The notes under the pieces: generated by a model
The model's database searches: none
The model's input: the letters and a program-made list of their open reading frames with translations, nothing else
Told to the model about the DNA's origin: nothing
Program-made: the position numbers and the translations under genes
Shown: positions 1 through 5,177 of the stretch, in pieces
Numbering within the stretch: position 1 is the stretch's first letter
Layout: each line of letters starts with the position of its first letter
DNA from: Sediminispirochaeta sp.
GTDB taxonomy: Bacteria; Spirochaetota; Spirochaetia; DSM-16054; Sediminispirochaetaceae
DNA: 5,206 nt
NCBI GenBank assembly: GCA_011046055.1
Contig: DSBN01000231.1
Coordinates: 1 to 5,206, forward strand
Direction: 5' to 3'

Positions 1-1
1 C

Positions 2-529
2 TCCTACCGTACCGATCTGGGGACTGAAGAGGAGGATCGCATGGTTCCCCTCACCCTACGAGGCGAGATAGGGCGGACTCATTATCTCTGGGGCAACTAC
101 TACGAGTTTCACCCGGATAAGGGGGGGTACCTCTCCCGGGCGATCTACCGTTATCGCGGACAGAAGGGTGTCTACTGGATGCCCCTGACCAGCCCCTACG
201 GTCCCGGGACCTGGTGGATCGAGGGGGATGCTGCGGTGGCTATCGGTTCAGCGTGGCGTGTCAGTGCGGGCGCTACCTTTCTACGCTACAACCCCGCAGC
301 CAATCTCTTCGATACTCCTTATGAGGCGGATCCGGCGGTACGGGATGCGGACTATCAAAGTAGCGCCGCGGTCTACATGGAAGGAGAATATCTCTGGCCG
401 ATAGACCGAGGTACTGAACTTCGGGCTAAAGTAGCTCCGGTGTGGTATTATCACCGCGGGCATGGATGGCCGGAGGTGGAGATTTCACTACAATTTGCTG
501 TGAAAAAGGTTCGGGATTTTACCCGATGA
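2..529 (+). CDS. Putative outer-membrane beta-barrel protein, C-terminal fragment (5' end outside window)
   Basis: The reading frame is open from base 2 to the TGA at 527-529, so about 175 residues of a longer protein are visible. The first in-window ATG (41) has GAGGAGGA just upstream, but the frame continues through it, so I treat it as internal. The fragment has no hydrophobic helix. It is rich in Tyr, Trp and Gly and shows successive short segments with alternating polar and non-polar residues, such as GDAAVAIGSAW, WRVSAGATFLRY, SAAVYMEGEYLW, LRAKVAPVWYY and a final VEISLQFAVKKV. This pattern is typical of transmembrane beta-strands separated by turns and loops. The last strand lies close to the C-terminus, as in many outer-membrane barrels, although it is followed by a short basic tail rather than ending in Phe. 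A strong terminator follows directly, so this is the end of its transcription unit. I do not recognise the specific family. A periplasmic or surface beta-rich protein is the main alternative. Confidence 0.6.
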   Translation, partial: SYRTDLGTEEEDRMVPLTLRGEIGRTHYLWGNYYEFHPDKGGYLSRAIYRYRGQKGVYWMPLTSPYGPGTWWIEGDAAVAIGSAWRVSAGATFLRYNPAANLFDTPYEADPAVRDADYQSSAAVYMEGEYLWPIDRGTELRAKVAPVWYYHRGHGWPEVEISLQFAVKKVRDFTR

Positions 530-554
530 CCTGCTGGGAAGCAGGTTTTTTTTT
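529..554 (+). terminator. Intrinsic (Rho-independent) terminator after the beta-barrel gene
   Basis: A perfect 7-bp stem, ACCTGCT (529-535) with AGCAGGT (540-546), closes a GGGA loop and runs directly into nine T (546-554). The hairpin begins at the last base of the stop codon. This is a textbook intrinsic terminator and separates the upstream gene from everything to its right. Confidence 0.93.
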
Positions 555-563
555 GCGAATTAT

Positions 564-581
564 ATATCATCACGATGATAT
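564..581. repeat. 18-bp AT-rich palindrome, possible operator
   Basis: ATATCATC (564-571) and GATGATAT (574-581) are exact reverse complements separated by AC. The spacer is too short for a full hairpin, so the symmetry fits a dimeric DNA-binding protein better than an RNA stem. It sits 10 bases after a terminator and well upstream of the next gene. Any regulator is unknown. Confidence 0.45.
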
Positions 582-600
582 CAATGGGATGCGAAGATAT

Positions 601-610
601 GGGGGGGGGG
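601..610 (+). repeat. Homopolymeric G10 tract in the intergenic region
   Basis: Ten consecutive G follow GATAT. The tract is not inside any convincing gene: the ATG formed at 599-601 opens a frame of only nine codons. It lies about 24 bases upstream of a TATAAC sequence (635-640) that could be a -10 element, so it could sit near or just upstream of a -35 region. Mononucleotide tracts of this length are prone to slipped-strand mispairing, which gives it potential as a phase-variation element. They are also a common sequencing error site. Confidence 0.75.
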
Positions 611-655
611 ACTTTCTTTACCAATTAGCTTGTTTATAACTGGTGCTAGGGCATC

Positions 656-778
656 ACCTCCTATACGCATCCACCTTCATGAGCTTGGGGCGAAGGCGAA
701 AAATTTTTAAAAAATTCGGTTTTTTTCAAATTTCTTGAAGCAGCTGGCGTCCTATCGTCCTGATAAGATATAGGAGGT
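656..778 (+). promoter_or_regulatory. Leader with anti-Shine-Dalgarno segment complementary to the downstream RBS
   Basis: ACCTCCTATA (656-665) is the exact reverse complement of TATAGGAGGT (769-778), which contains the Shine-Dalgarno of the gene starting at 783. If transcription starts upstream of 656 (TATAAC at 635-640 is a weak -10 candidate), the two segments could form a 10-bp helix that masks the ribosome-binding site. The wider upstream segment ATCACCTCCT (653-662) equals the well-known anti-SD sequence at the 3' end of 16S rRNA. Between the arms lies an AT-rich stretch with a T7 run (720-726) preceded by an imperfect CGAA/TTCG-closed hairpin (697-718), which might serve as an attenuator. 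The complementarity is seen directly; regulation is inferred. Confidence 0.4.
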
Positions 779-782
779 TGCT

Positions 783-1025
783 ATGGTACTTTCATTCTAT
801 CGTCAAGGAGGCTCGAAAGAGGGGGAGCTGAAAGGCTACGATTTCAAGGCTCATACCACTTCGACCGGTTCGGCGCAGAGGCAGTTGCTGCTGGATTTCG
901 AAGAGGACCGGCTCTGTGTGGTTCGCCAGGTTAGGGCTCAAGGGGCTATCGGGGGCCGGCGTCTGTGGCCGAGTTCCTATGAGTCGGATTTCGACGAGCT
1001 CGATCGATACGAAGACATTTCGTAG
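783..1025 (+). CDS. Small hypothetical protein, 80 residues
   Basis: The start is well supported: ATG at 783 is preceded by AGGAGG (772-777) with a 5-base gap. The product is soluble in appearance, with no signal peptide, membrane segment, HTH or Cys/His metal cluster. The N-terminal half is basic and polar (RQGGSKEGELKGYDFKAHTTSTGSAQR). The middle has alternating residues consistent with beta-strands (QLLLDFEEDRLCVVRQV), and the C-terminus is strongly acidic (SDFDELDRYEDIS). One Cys is present, near residue 45. I do not recognise a family. It lies 73 bases before dapB with no terminator between them, so co-transcription is possible. The strong SD and a codon composition like its neighbours support a real gene. 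Its leader contains the anti-SD pairing described separately, which suggests control at translation. Confidence 0.72.
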   Translation: MVLSFYRQGGSKEGELKGYDFKAHTTSTGSAQRQLLLDFEEDRLCVVRQVRAQGAIGGRRLWPSSYESDFDELDRYEDIS

Positions 1026-1050
1026 GAAAAGAGCGTATTACCGTTGCTTA

Positions 1051-1094
1051 AGCCTCCCGCATTTAATAAGATAAAAATTAATCAGCGGGAGGTT
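1051..1094 (+). promoter_or_regulatory. RBS-sequestering hairpin in the dapB leader
   Basis: AGCCTCCCGC (1051-1060) pairs with GCGGGAGGTT (1085-1094): eight consecutive Watson-Crick pairs, then a G-U and an A-U. The right arm contains the whole dapB Shine-Dalgarno GGGAGG (1087-1092). The 24-base loop is AT-rich and holds a second possible stem, TTAAT (1063-1067) with ATTAA (1077-1081), across an internal loop. No T-run follows, so this is not an intrinsic terminator. The hairpin begins 26 bases after the upstream stop codon, beyond the usual footprint of a terminating ribosome. The hairpin is seen directly; translational control, for example as an RNA thermometer or a ligand- or protein-responsive switch, is inferred. 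Confidence 0.6.
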
Positions 1095-1098
1095 AGAA

Positions 1099-1866
1099 AT
1101 GGTAAAAATCATAGTGAACGGATGTAACGGCCGGATGGGGCACACGGTGATCGAGATGGCTACCGAGAGCCCGGAGTTTTCCGTTGTCGCGGGGATAGAC
1201 CCCCATGGAGAAAAAGAGACATCCTGGGACTTTCCGGTGTACCAGCGGGCCGCGGAGTGCCGCGAAGAGGCGGACGCAATCGTCGACTTTTCCCAACCCG
1301 AGGGAGTGGTGGCGCTGCTGCCCTGGGCGCGGGAGCGCGGGATTCCTATGGTCGTCGCCACTACCGGGCTGGATGAGAAACAGAAGAAGCAGCTTCAGGA
1401 TGCGGCCGAAGATATTCCAGTATTTCAGGCGGCTAATATGTCCTTGGGCGTGAACCTCTTGAAGCTCTTGATCAAGAAGGCGGCCTCGGTGCTCGGGAGC
1501 GGTTTTGATATAGAGATTGTGGAAAAGCACCACCGAATGAAAAAGGACGCCCCCAGCGGGACCGCCCTGGCGTTGGCCGATGCTTTGGCCGAGGTGCTGC
1601 CGCGGAAGCCGGACTACGTGTTCGGTCGTCAGGAGAAGGATCGGCGGCGGGCTGACGGGGAGATAGGCATTCACGCGGTGCGCGCCGGCAGTATTGTGGG
1701 AGAGCACGAGGTGATTTTTGCCGGGCCCGACGAGGTGGTCGAGCTGGGGCATAAGGCCTACAGCCGGCGTCTTTTTGCCTCCGGTGCTTTGAAGGCGGCG
1801 GGTTTTCTCAAGGGGCAAAAGCCGGGTTTCTACGGTATGGAGGAGATGCTGGCCGAGGTCATGTGA
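1099..1866 (+). CDS. dapB: 4-hydroxy-tetrahydrodipicolinate reductase (DapB)
   Basis: The 255-residue product catalyses NAD(P)H-dependent reduction in the diaminopimelate branch, giving tetrahydrodipicolinate for lysine and meso-DAP, in the cytoplasm. E. coli DapB has 273 residues, so this is a normal full-length member. The N-terminal Rossmann domain carries the glycine motif GCNGRMG (8-14), and VDFSQPEG (62-69) and VATTGLDEKQ (86-95) match nucleotide-binding loops. The substrate domain has the family signature EKHHRMKKDAPSGTA (142-156), including the catalytic His pair H144/H145 and K148, equivalent to H159, H160 and K163 of E. coli by motif alignment. The C-terminal motif SRRLFASGALKAAGF (222-236) is also typical. 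ATG 1099 has GGGAGG at 1087-1092 with a 6-base gap, but this SD lies inside a strong hairpin. dapA or other lysine genes are not adjacent in the window. The 3' end faces dcd. Confidence 0.96.
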   Translation: MVKIIVNGCNGRMGHTVIEMATESPEFSVVAGIDPHGEKETSWDFPVYQRAAECREEADAIVDFSQPEGVVALLPWARERGIPMVVATTGLDEKQKKQLQDAAEDIPVFQAANMSLGVNLLKLLIKKAASVLGSGFDIEIVEKHHRMKKDAPSGTALALADALAEVLPRKPDYVFGRQEKDRRRADGEIGIHAVRAGSIVGEHEVIFAGPDEVVELGHKAYSRRLFASGALKAAGFLKGQKPGFYGMEEMLAEVM

Positions 1867-1875
1867 TTCGGCGGA

Positions 1876-1917
1876 CCGCGGAAACGGACGTCTTGCCCCG
1901 GCCCGGGGCTTCCGCGG
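1876..1917. terminator. Nested GC-rich hairpin between convergent dapB and dcd, possible terminator
   Basis: An outer 8-bp stem, CCGCGGAA (1876-1883) with TTCCGCGG (1910-1917), encloses an inner hairpin GCCCC (1895-1899) with GGGGC (1905-1909), with an 11-base bulge on the left side. It fills most of the 68-base gap between the two converging genes. A T8 run (1938-1945) lies 20 bases further on the plus strand, inside the dcd 3' end, and there is no T-run on the minus-strand side. It is therefore not a canonical intrinsic terminator. A role in ending or insulating convergent transcripts, or in protecting 3' ends, is inferred from position. Confidence 0.5.
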
Positions 1918-1934
1918 GGAGGTGAGAGGCCCGG

Positions 1935-2462
1935 CTATTTTTTTTCGAGAAAATCCTTGTACAGCATACTCGTCTGGATGTCGCTGTTGGCCTGGTACTT
2001 GCCGCTGCGATACTCTTCGTGATCCGGGGAGATTTCGTGGTAGTATATCTGGCAGATTTCCACATTCGGGTAGATGACGATAGGCTGGACACAGAAGATC
2101 TCCAGAGTCCAGTAGCCTTTGAAGCCGACATCTCCAAAACCGGCGGTGACATGGATGAACAGGCCGAGGCGGCCCACCGATGACCGCCCTTCGAGCATCG
2201 GTACGGCGCCGTGGGTTTCGGTATACTCTATGGTGCGTCCGAGGTAGAGGCGTCCGGGCTTCAACAGCAGGCCTTCGGGGGGTATAATGATCTCCCGGCT
2301 GGGGTTGTCGATTTTCATGTCCAGCTGCGATGAGGTGTAGGAGAGCAGCTTGTTGTGGAGCCGAAGGTTGTAGCTGTTCGGGTTGAGTTGTTCCGGTCTG
2401 AAGGGATCGATTATGATCTCTTGGCCCAGTCTTTTGTGAATTTCTCTGCCTGAAAGAATCAT
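1935..2462 (-). CDS. dcd: dCTP deaminase (possibly bifunctional dCTP deaminase/dUTPase)
   Basis: The 175-residue product belongs to the trimeric dUTPase/dCTP deaminase fold and feeds dUMP/dTTP synthesis in the cytoplasm. I chose ATG at 2462 because the protein then begins MILSGREI, the standard family N-terminus, and GGAGG lies six bases upstream. A TTG start at 2480 would add six residues and put the SD inside the gene. Family motifs are QLNPNSYNLRL (25-35), LYLGRTIEYT (72-81), EGRSSVGRLG (91-100), TAGFGDVGF (106-114) and YWTLEIF (117-123). E121 corresponds to catalytic E138 of E. coli Dcd, and the S94/R98 region to its S111/R115. The loop after HVTA lacks the HR seen in E. coli and instead resembles the TAGF-D-GF loop of bifunctional enzymes, so release of dUMP directly from dCTP is possible but unproven. 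The C-terminal SGKYQ (153-157) matches the nucleotide-closing tail. It is divergent from the HD-domain gene and convergent with dapB. Confidence 0.94.
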   Translation of the reverse strand: MILSGREIHKRLGQEIIIDPFRPEQLNPNSYNLRLHNKLLSYTSSQLDMKIDNPSREIIIPPEGLLLKPGRLYLGRTIEYTETHGAVPMLEGRSSVGRLGLFIHVTAGFGDVGFKGYWTLEIFCVQPIVIYPNVEICQIYYHEISPDHEEYRSGKYQANSDIQTSMLYKDFLEKK

Positions 2463-2527
2463 ATACCGCCTCCGCTCCAATACTTCCGTTGCCGTGAAGT
2501 CTAATAGGAATAACGAGGTTTTACAAT

Positions 2528-3685
2528 ATGAGTCCGATCAGTCTGCTGGAAGAGGCGGGGTTCGCGAGTTTTTTGGCCGGGTCTTCCGCGTTGGAGTTGT
2601 ATTTCGGCCAAAGCGGGAGGGAGCCGACGAAGCCGGTGGTCTGGATCGAGACCGAGGGCAGTCTGGTAGATTTGAGCCGTCTTTTTGACGATCTTGTATT
2701 CCCCGGAGCCGAGTACTTCGACGCTGCGGTAGAGGCCGGTGGACGTCTCTATATGTTCCACTGCCTCGACGGGGCGCCCTCCGGCGGTAATATGACCCAG
2801 GCGTTTCGGCAGGGTCGGTTCTGGTACGATCTTCGGCGTGGGGTGTTCGTCGACCCCTGTGGTGCCTACGAAACCGTCCGAGATGAAGTGCTGCAAGCTG
2901 CGGCGGTGGAGGGTTCTTCGTCCCCCTACGCCGAGATACCCGAGGATACGCGCCGGTGGTACGTTGTGGCCGAGGCGGCTATGTTGGCGGCCAATTACGG
3001 GTATCGCTGGGATCCTGACCTGGTCGCGCCGATAGGCCGACGGGAAAGCGCCGCAGTACTGAGCCCGGTGGAGCAGCGTTTTGTACTGAGCGCGGTGGTC
3101 GGAGGGCGTCACGCCCCGGAGGGGCTGCAGCTGCTGATGGACGGCGGCTTTGTGCAGGCTCATTGGCCTCTGTTGGCCGAGATGGACGAGGTACGGCACT
3201 CTAAAGAGCACCACCCGGAGGGCAACGTCTGGCGTCATAGCCTGGAGACTTTCAAGCATCGCAAGATTCTCGAGGTTCCCCTCTCGTTGGCGCTGCTGCT
3301 GCACGATTCGGGCAAGGCCTACGCCCGGCCACGGGGGGGCAACCGCTTCGACCGACACGCCCAGATCGGGGCCAGCAAGAGCAGGAGCTTTTTGGGGCAG
3401 CTTGGTTTTCCCCAAGATGTGGTCGATACGGTGGCTTTTCTGGTGGAGTACCATATGGTTCCGGGGCTGTTGAGCAGCCTGCCGGTGGGGCGTACGGAGC
3501 AGGTGATGTCCTCGCCACTGTTTCCGGACCTGCTGGAGCTCTACCGCTGCGATGTCTCCTCGACTTTTCGAGGTCCCGAAGGCTACTACCAGGCCTGCCG
3601 CCGGTATAGGAGCTTTTTGAAGCATAGCCGCAATCCCTTTCGCGGTTCCGACGGGAAAAAACGCCTCCGCCTCCTGGTGGAGTAA
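2528..3685 (+). CDS. CCA-adding-enzyme-like protein with degenerate nucleotidyltransferase part and intact HD domain
   Basis: The 385-residue product follows the layout of class II tRNA nucleotidyltransferase/poly(A) polymerase-like proteins. Residues 9-27 (EAGFASFLAGSSALELYFG) align with the AGF-YLVGGAVRD-LLG start of the family, and 95-122 (QGRFWYDLRRGVFVDPCGAYE) align with the RRDFTINA-Y--G-LIDP-GG-DL region. However, the GG-VRD signature is altered, no DxD metal pair is visible (VVWIETEG at 37-44 where it is expected), and RRDFTIN is missing. The C-terminal HD domain looks complete: H237 (NVWRHSLE), H259-D260 (LLLHDSGK), H277 (FDRHAQIGA), H309 (EYHM) and D342 (LYRCD). Nucleotidyl transfer is therefore unlikely, while a metal-dependent phosphohydrolase on a nucleotide or RNA end is plausible; the substrate is unknown. 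The start ATG has GAGG at 2515-2518 with a 9-base gap. It is divergent from dcd across 65 bases in which I found no convincing -35/-10 pair. Confidence 0.82.
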   Translation: MSPISLLEEAGFASFLAGSSALELYFGQSGREPTKPVVWIETEGSLVDLSRLFDDLVFPGAEYFDAAVEAGGRLYMFHCLDGAPSGGNMTQAFRQGRFWYDLRRGVFVDPCGAYETVRDEVLQAAAVEGSSSPYAEIPEDTRRWYVVAEAAMLAANYGYRWDPDLVAPIGRRESAAVLSPVEQRFVLSAVVGGRHAPEGLQLLMDGGFVQAHWPLLAEMDEVRHSKEHHPEGNVWRHSLETFKHRKILEVPLSLALLLHDSGKAYARPRGGNRFDRHAQIGASKSRSFLGQLGFPQDVVDTVAFLVEYHMVPGLLSSLPVGRTEQVMSSPLFPDLLELYRCDVSSTFRGPEGYYQACRRYRSFLKHSRNPFRGSDGKKRLRLLVE

Positions 3686-3730
3686 AAAAAAGTGATAGAT
3701 AATTGACCGGCGCCCTGCTATCATAGGACC

Positions 3731-5062
3731 ATGGCCCATCATCGGCAGACGCGGCTATTCTTTTTTTTCTTACTCGTAACGTTCCTCGTTTTCTCCTGTA
3801 CTTCAGGACCACAAGTTGGGGAGGGAGAAATCGACCCGGGCGCAAGACCAGGGGCAACAGAGTCCGGCCAACCAGCGGAAAATCACGAGACGACTCAGGG
3901 GACCCAGAACGCGGCCTCGGGTCCCTATGCCTCGGCGGAGCAGGAGATGCGGCCCCGGACGCAGACTACTCCCCGAGCCACCCGTGAAATCCCCATGGAA
4001 GAGCTGCGGACCATGGCGCGCAGCTACGTTCCAGAGGAGTTTCTGTTTCTCTGCGATGAAGATCACGAGCCATTGAGTGTTTTCCAGGATCTCGATGGTA
4101 ACGGCTTGGAGGATATTTTTTTCCTTCTGGTGGAGAAGGAGGGGCTGAGCGAGCCTCCGGAGAGGACGGGCCGTGTCCAAGCGGAACGACTCTCCGATAT
4201 GGGACGGCTTTTTGCCGAAGGGACACGACCGCTGTCCTTTTATCTCGCGCTTTTTTTGAGAAATCCTCAAGGCTTGGTGTCGATGTACCGGATCCCGGTG
4301 GGACGGTGGTTTGTCTTCGAGGGGATGCGGGGATTTTCTCTGGACCGGAACGAGGAGATGCCCTACTGTGTGGAGCTCTCTTTTCAGACTCATGACGGTG
4401 CCGAGAAACAGTGGGTCTGCTTTTCGAAGTTCAACCAGTTTTCTTTCGCCGAGCTGGTCAACGGCACTTCCATCAGTACCGAGTACCGTGACATCGACGA
4501 TGACGGGCTTCTGGATATTGTCGAGTGGCGCCGGCTCTTTGAGGACGGCACGGGTTTCGAGACCTATCTGACTTGGTACCGCTGGGATGGGGTGAAGTTC
4601 ACCCAAAAGGCTAGCACCAATATTGTGCGCAATCTGAATGACTTTCTGGGCAACTTGAGCCGGCTTATGGTGCAGGGGAAGTGGGAGGAAGTCCTGGCGC
4701 TGGCGGATCTTCCGGATTCTCTCTCCCCTACCGAAGGTCCATCGGCGGAGACTTCGAGTCCCGCATCGGTGGTTCGACGTCTTTTTCCGCCGGAGGCCGA
4801 AGGCAACGGTACTACCCGACGGGAGGATCCGCTGCTTGATGCCTTCACTGAAGAGCGAAGATTTCTCAGCATGGTCTTTTTTCCGCGAATTCTGGAAAAC
4901 CCCTTCTATCACGATTTTGAAAAGGGCGTCTTTGCCAGCAAGAAGAGGTTCCCCGTCCGGTTCCTTCTGCGCAACGGTGAGAAGCTGCTGCGGGAGTGCG
5001 TGGTGGGGATGAACGAGAACCCCTTCGCCGAGCCACAGTTTTTCCTTCTGCTGCCGCAATAA
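3731..5062 (+). CDS. Putative lipoprotein with two EF-hand/FG-GAP-like calcium-loop motifs
   Basis: The 443-residue product begins with a short polar, basic N-region (MAHHRQTR), a hydrophobic core (LFFFFLLVTFLV) and VFSC with Cys23. This reads as a lipoprotein signal with the relaxed lipobox seen in spirochaetes (Phe at -2). Residues 24-86 are a low-complexity Pro/Gly/Thr/Gln linker, as expected for a tethered surface or periplasmic protein. Two acidic loops, DLDGNGLED (120-128) and DIDDDGLLD (254-262), match the DxDxDG/DxDGNGxxD calcium-binding pattern of EF-hand, dockerin or FG-GAP/VCBS-type repeats. Each is followed by a hydrophobic strand (IFFLLVE, IVEW) and lies in a beta-rich context ending in FETYLTWYRWDG (276-287). 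A second Ser/Pro/Thr linker spans about 329-365, and a C-terminal alpha/beta segment ends in PQFFLLLPQ. The SD is weak: AGGA at 3725-3728 is only two bases from the ATG. I do not recognise a named family. Confidence 0.75.
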   Translation: MAHHRQTRLFFFFLLVTFLVFSCTSGPQVGEGEIDPGARPGATESGQPAENHETTQGTQNAASGPYASAEQEMRPRTQTTPRATREIPMEELRTMARSYVPEEFLFLCDEDHEPLSVFQDLDGNGLEDIFFLLVEKEGLSEPPERTGRVQAERLSDMGRLFAEGTRPLSFYLALFLRNPQGLVSMYRIPVGRWFVFEGMRGFSLDRNEEMPYCVELSFQTHDGAEKQWVCFSKFNQFSFAELVNGTSISTEYRDIDDDGLLDIVEWRRLFEDGTGFETYLTWYRWDGVKFTQKASTNIVRNLNDFLGNLSRLMVQGKWEEVLALADLPDSLSPTEGPSAETSSPASVVRRLFPPEAEGNGTTRREDPLLDAFTEERRFLSMVFFPRILENPFYHDFEKGVFASKKRFPVRFLLRNGEKLLRECVVGMNENPFAEPQFFLLLPQ

Positions 5063-5091
5063 AATGAACAAGCTCAATTCCATATACAGCA

Positions 5092-5135
5092 ATTCTCATT
5101 TTGGAAAGTGCACTTGCACTTTCCAAAATGAGAAT
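5092..5135. repeat. Perfect inverted repeat, 21-bp arms with 2-bp centre
   Basis: The left arm (5092-5112, beginning ATTCTCATTTTGGAAAG and ending TGCA) and the right arm (5115-5135, ending CAAAATGAGAAT) are exact reverse complements around CT at 5113-5114. It starts 29 bases after the lipoprotein stop codon. No T-run follows on either strand, so it is not a standard terminator. It could be a double operator, a recombination site, or the palindromic core of a dispersed repeat or MITE-like element. The surrounding DNA is visibly more AT-rich than the genes to the left. Confidence 0.9.
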
Positions 5136-5177
5136 GCCTCCAACAGTTAGAAACACAAATCATTGCTATGCAAATGA

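Noticed and set aside
599..628. ATG at the start of the G10 tract as a phase-variable small gene
   Set aside because: It opens only nine codons in the present register and about thirteen with one extra G, with no SD.
442..639. 65-codon plus-strand frame overlapping the end of the beta-barrel gene and the G tract
   Set aside because: It begins inside another gene, crosses a strong terminator and has no SD.
641..662. Remnant of a 16S rRNA 3' end (GGTGC...ATCACCTCCT)
   Set aside because: Only the last ten bases match exactly; the sequence before it does not hold the conserved helix 45 sequence, so the complement to the downstream SD explains it better.
735..769. Promoter TTGAAG ... TAAGAT directly before the 783 gene
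   Set aside because: The spacing is 23 bases, too long for a sigma-70-type promoter, and the -10 would overlap the SD region.
1026..1098. Lysine riboswitch upstream of dapB
   Set aside because: The leader is only 73 bases with one main hairpin; the lysine riboswitch needs a much larger multi-helix aptamer.
1093..1818. Long open frame on the minus strand opposite dapB
   Set aside because: It is antisense to a clearly recognised DapB, its product is rich in His, Arg and Pro with no domain, and it is explained by GC-rich codon use on the other strand.
2463..2480. Upstream TTG start for dcd
   Set aside because: The family begins MILSG, and GGAGG is correctly spaced for the ATG at 2462 but would fall inside a gene starting at 2480.
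3703..3724. Promoter TTGACC ... TATCAT before the lipoprotein gene
   Set aside because: The -35 matches well but only 10 bases separate it from the -10, and no other suitable -10 is present before the ATG.
2501..3742. 413-codon open frame on the minus strand opposite the HD-domain gene
   Set aside because: The opposite strand encodes a recognisable HD domain with an SD. The antisense product shows no motif and would run across the divergent promoter region.
3803..5092. 429-codon open frame on the minus strand opposite the lipoprotein gene
   Set aside because: It has no SD, begins at the palindrome edge, and its composition is a mirror of the lipoprotein codons. The plus-strand frame has a signal peptide and structured motifs.
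5064..5150. 28-codon frame running through the palindrome
   Set aside because: It has no SD and is mostly translated palindrome; it overlaps the lipoprotein stop region by chance.
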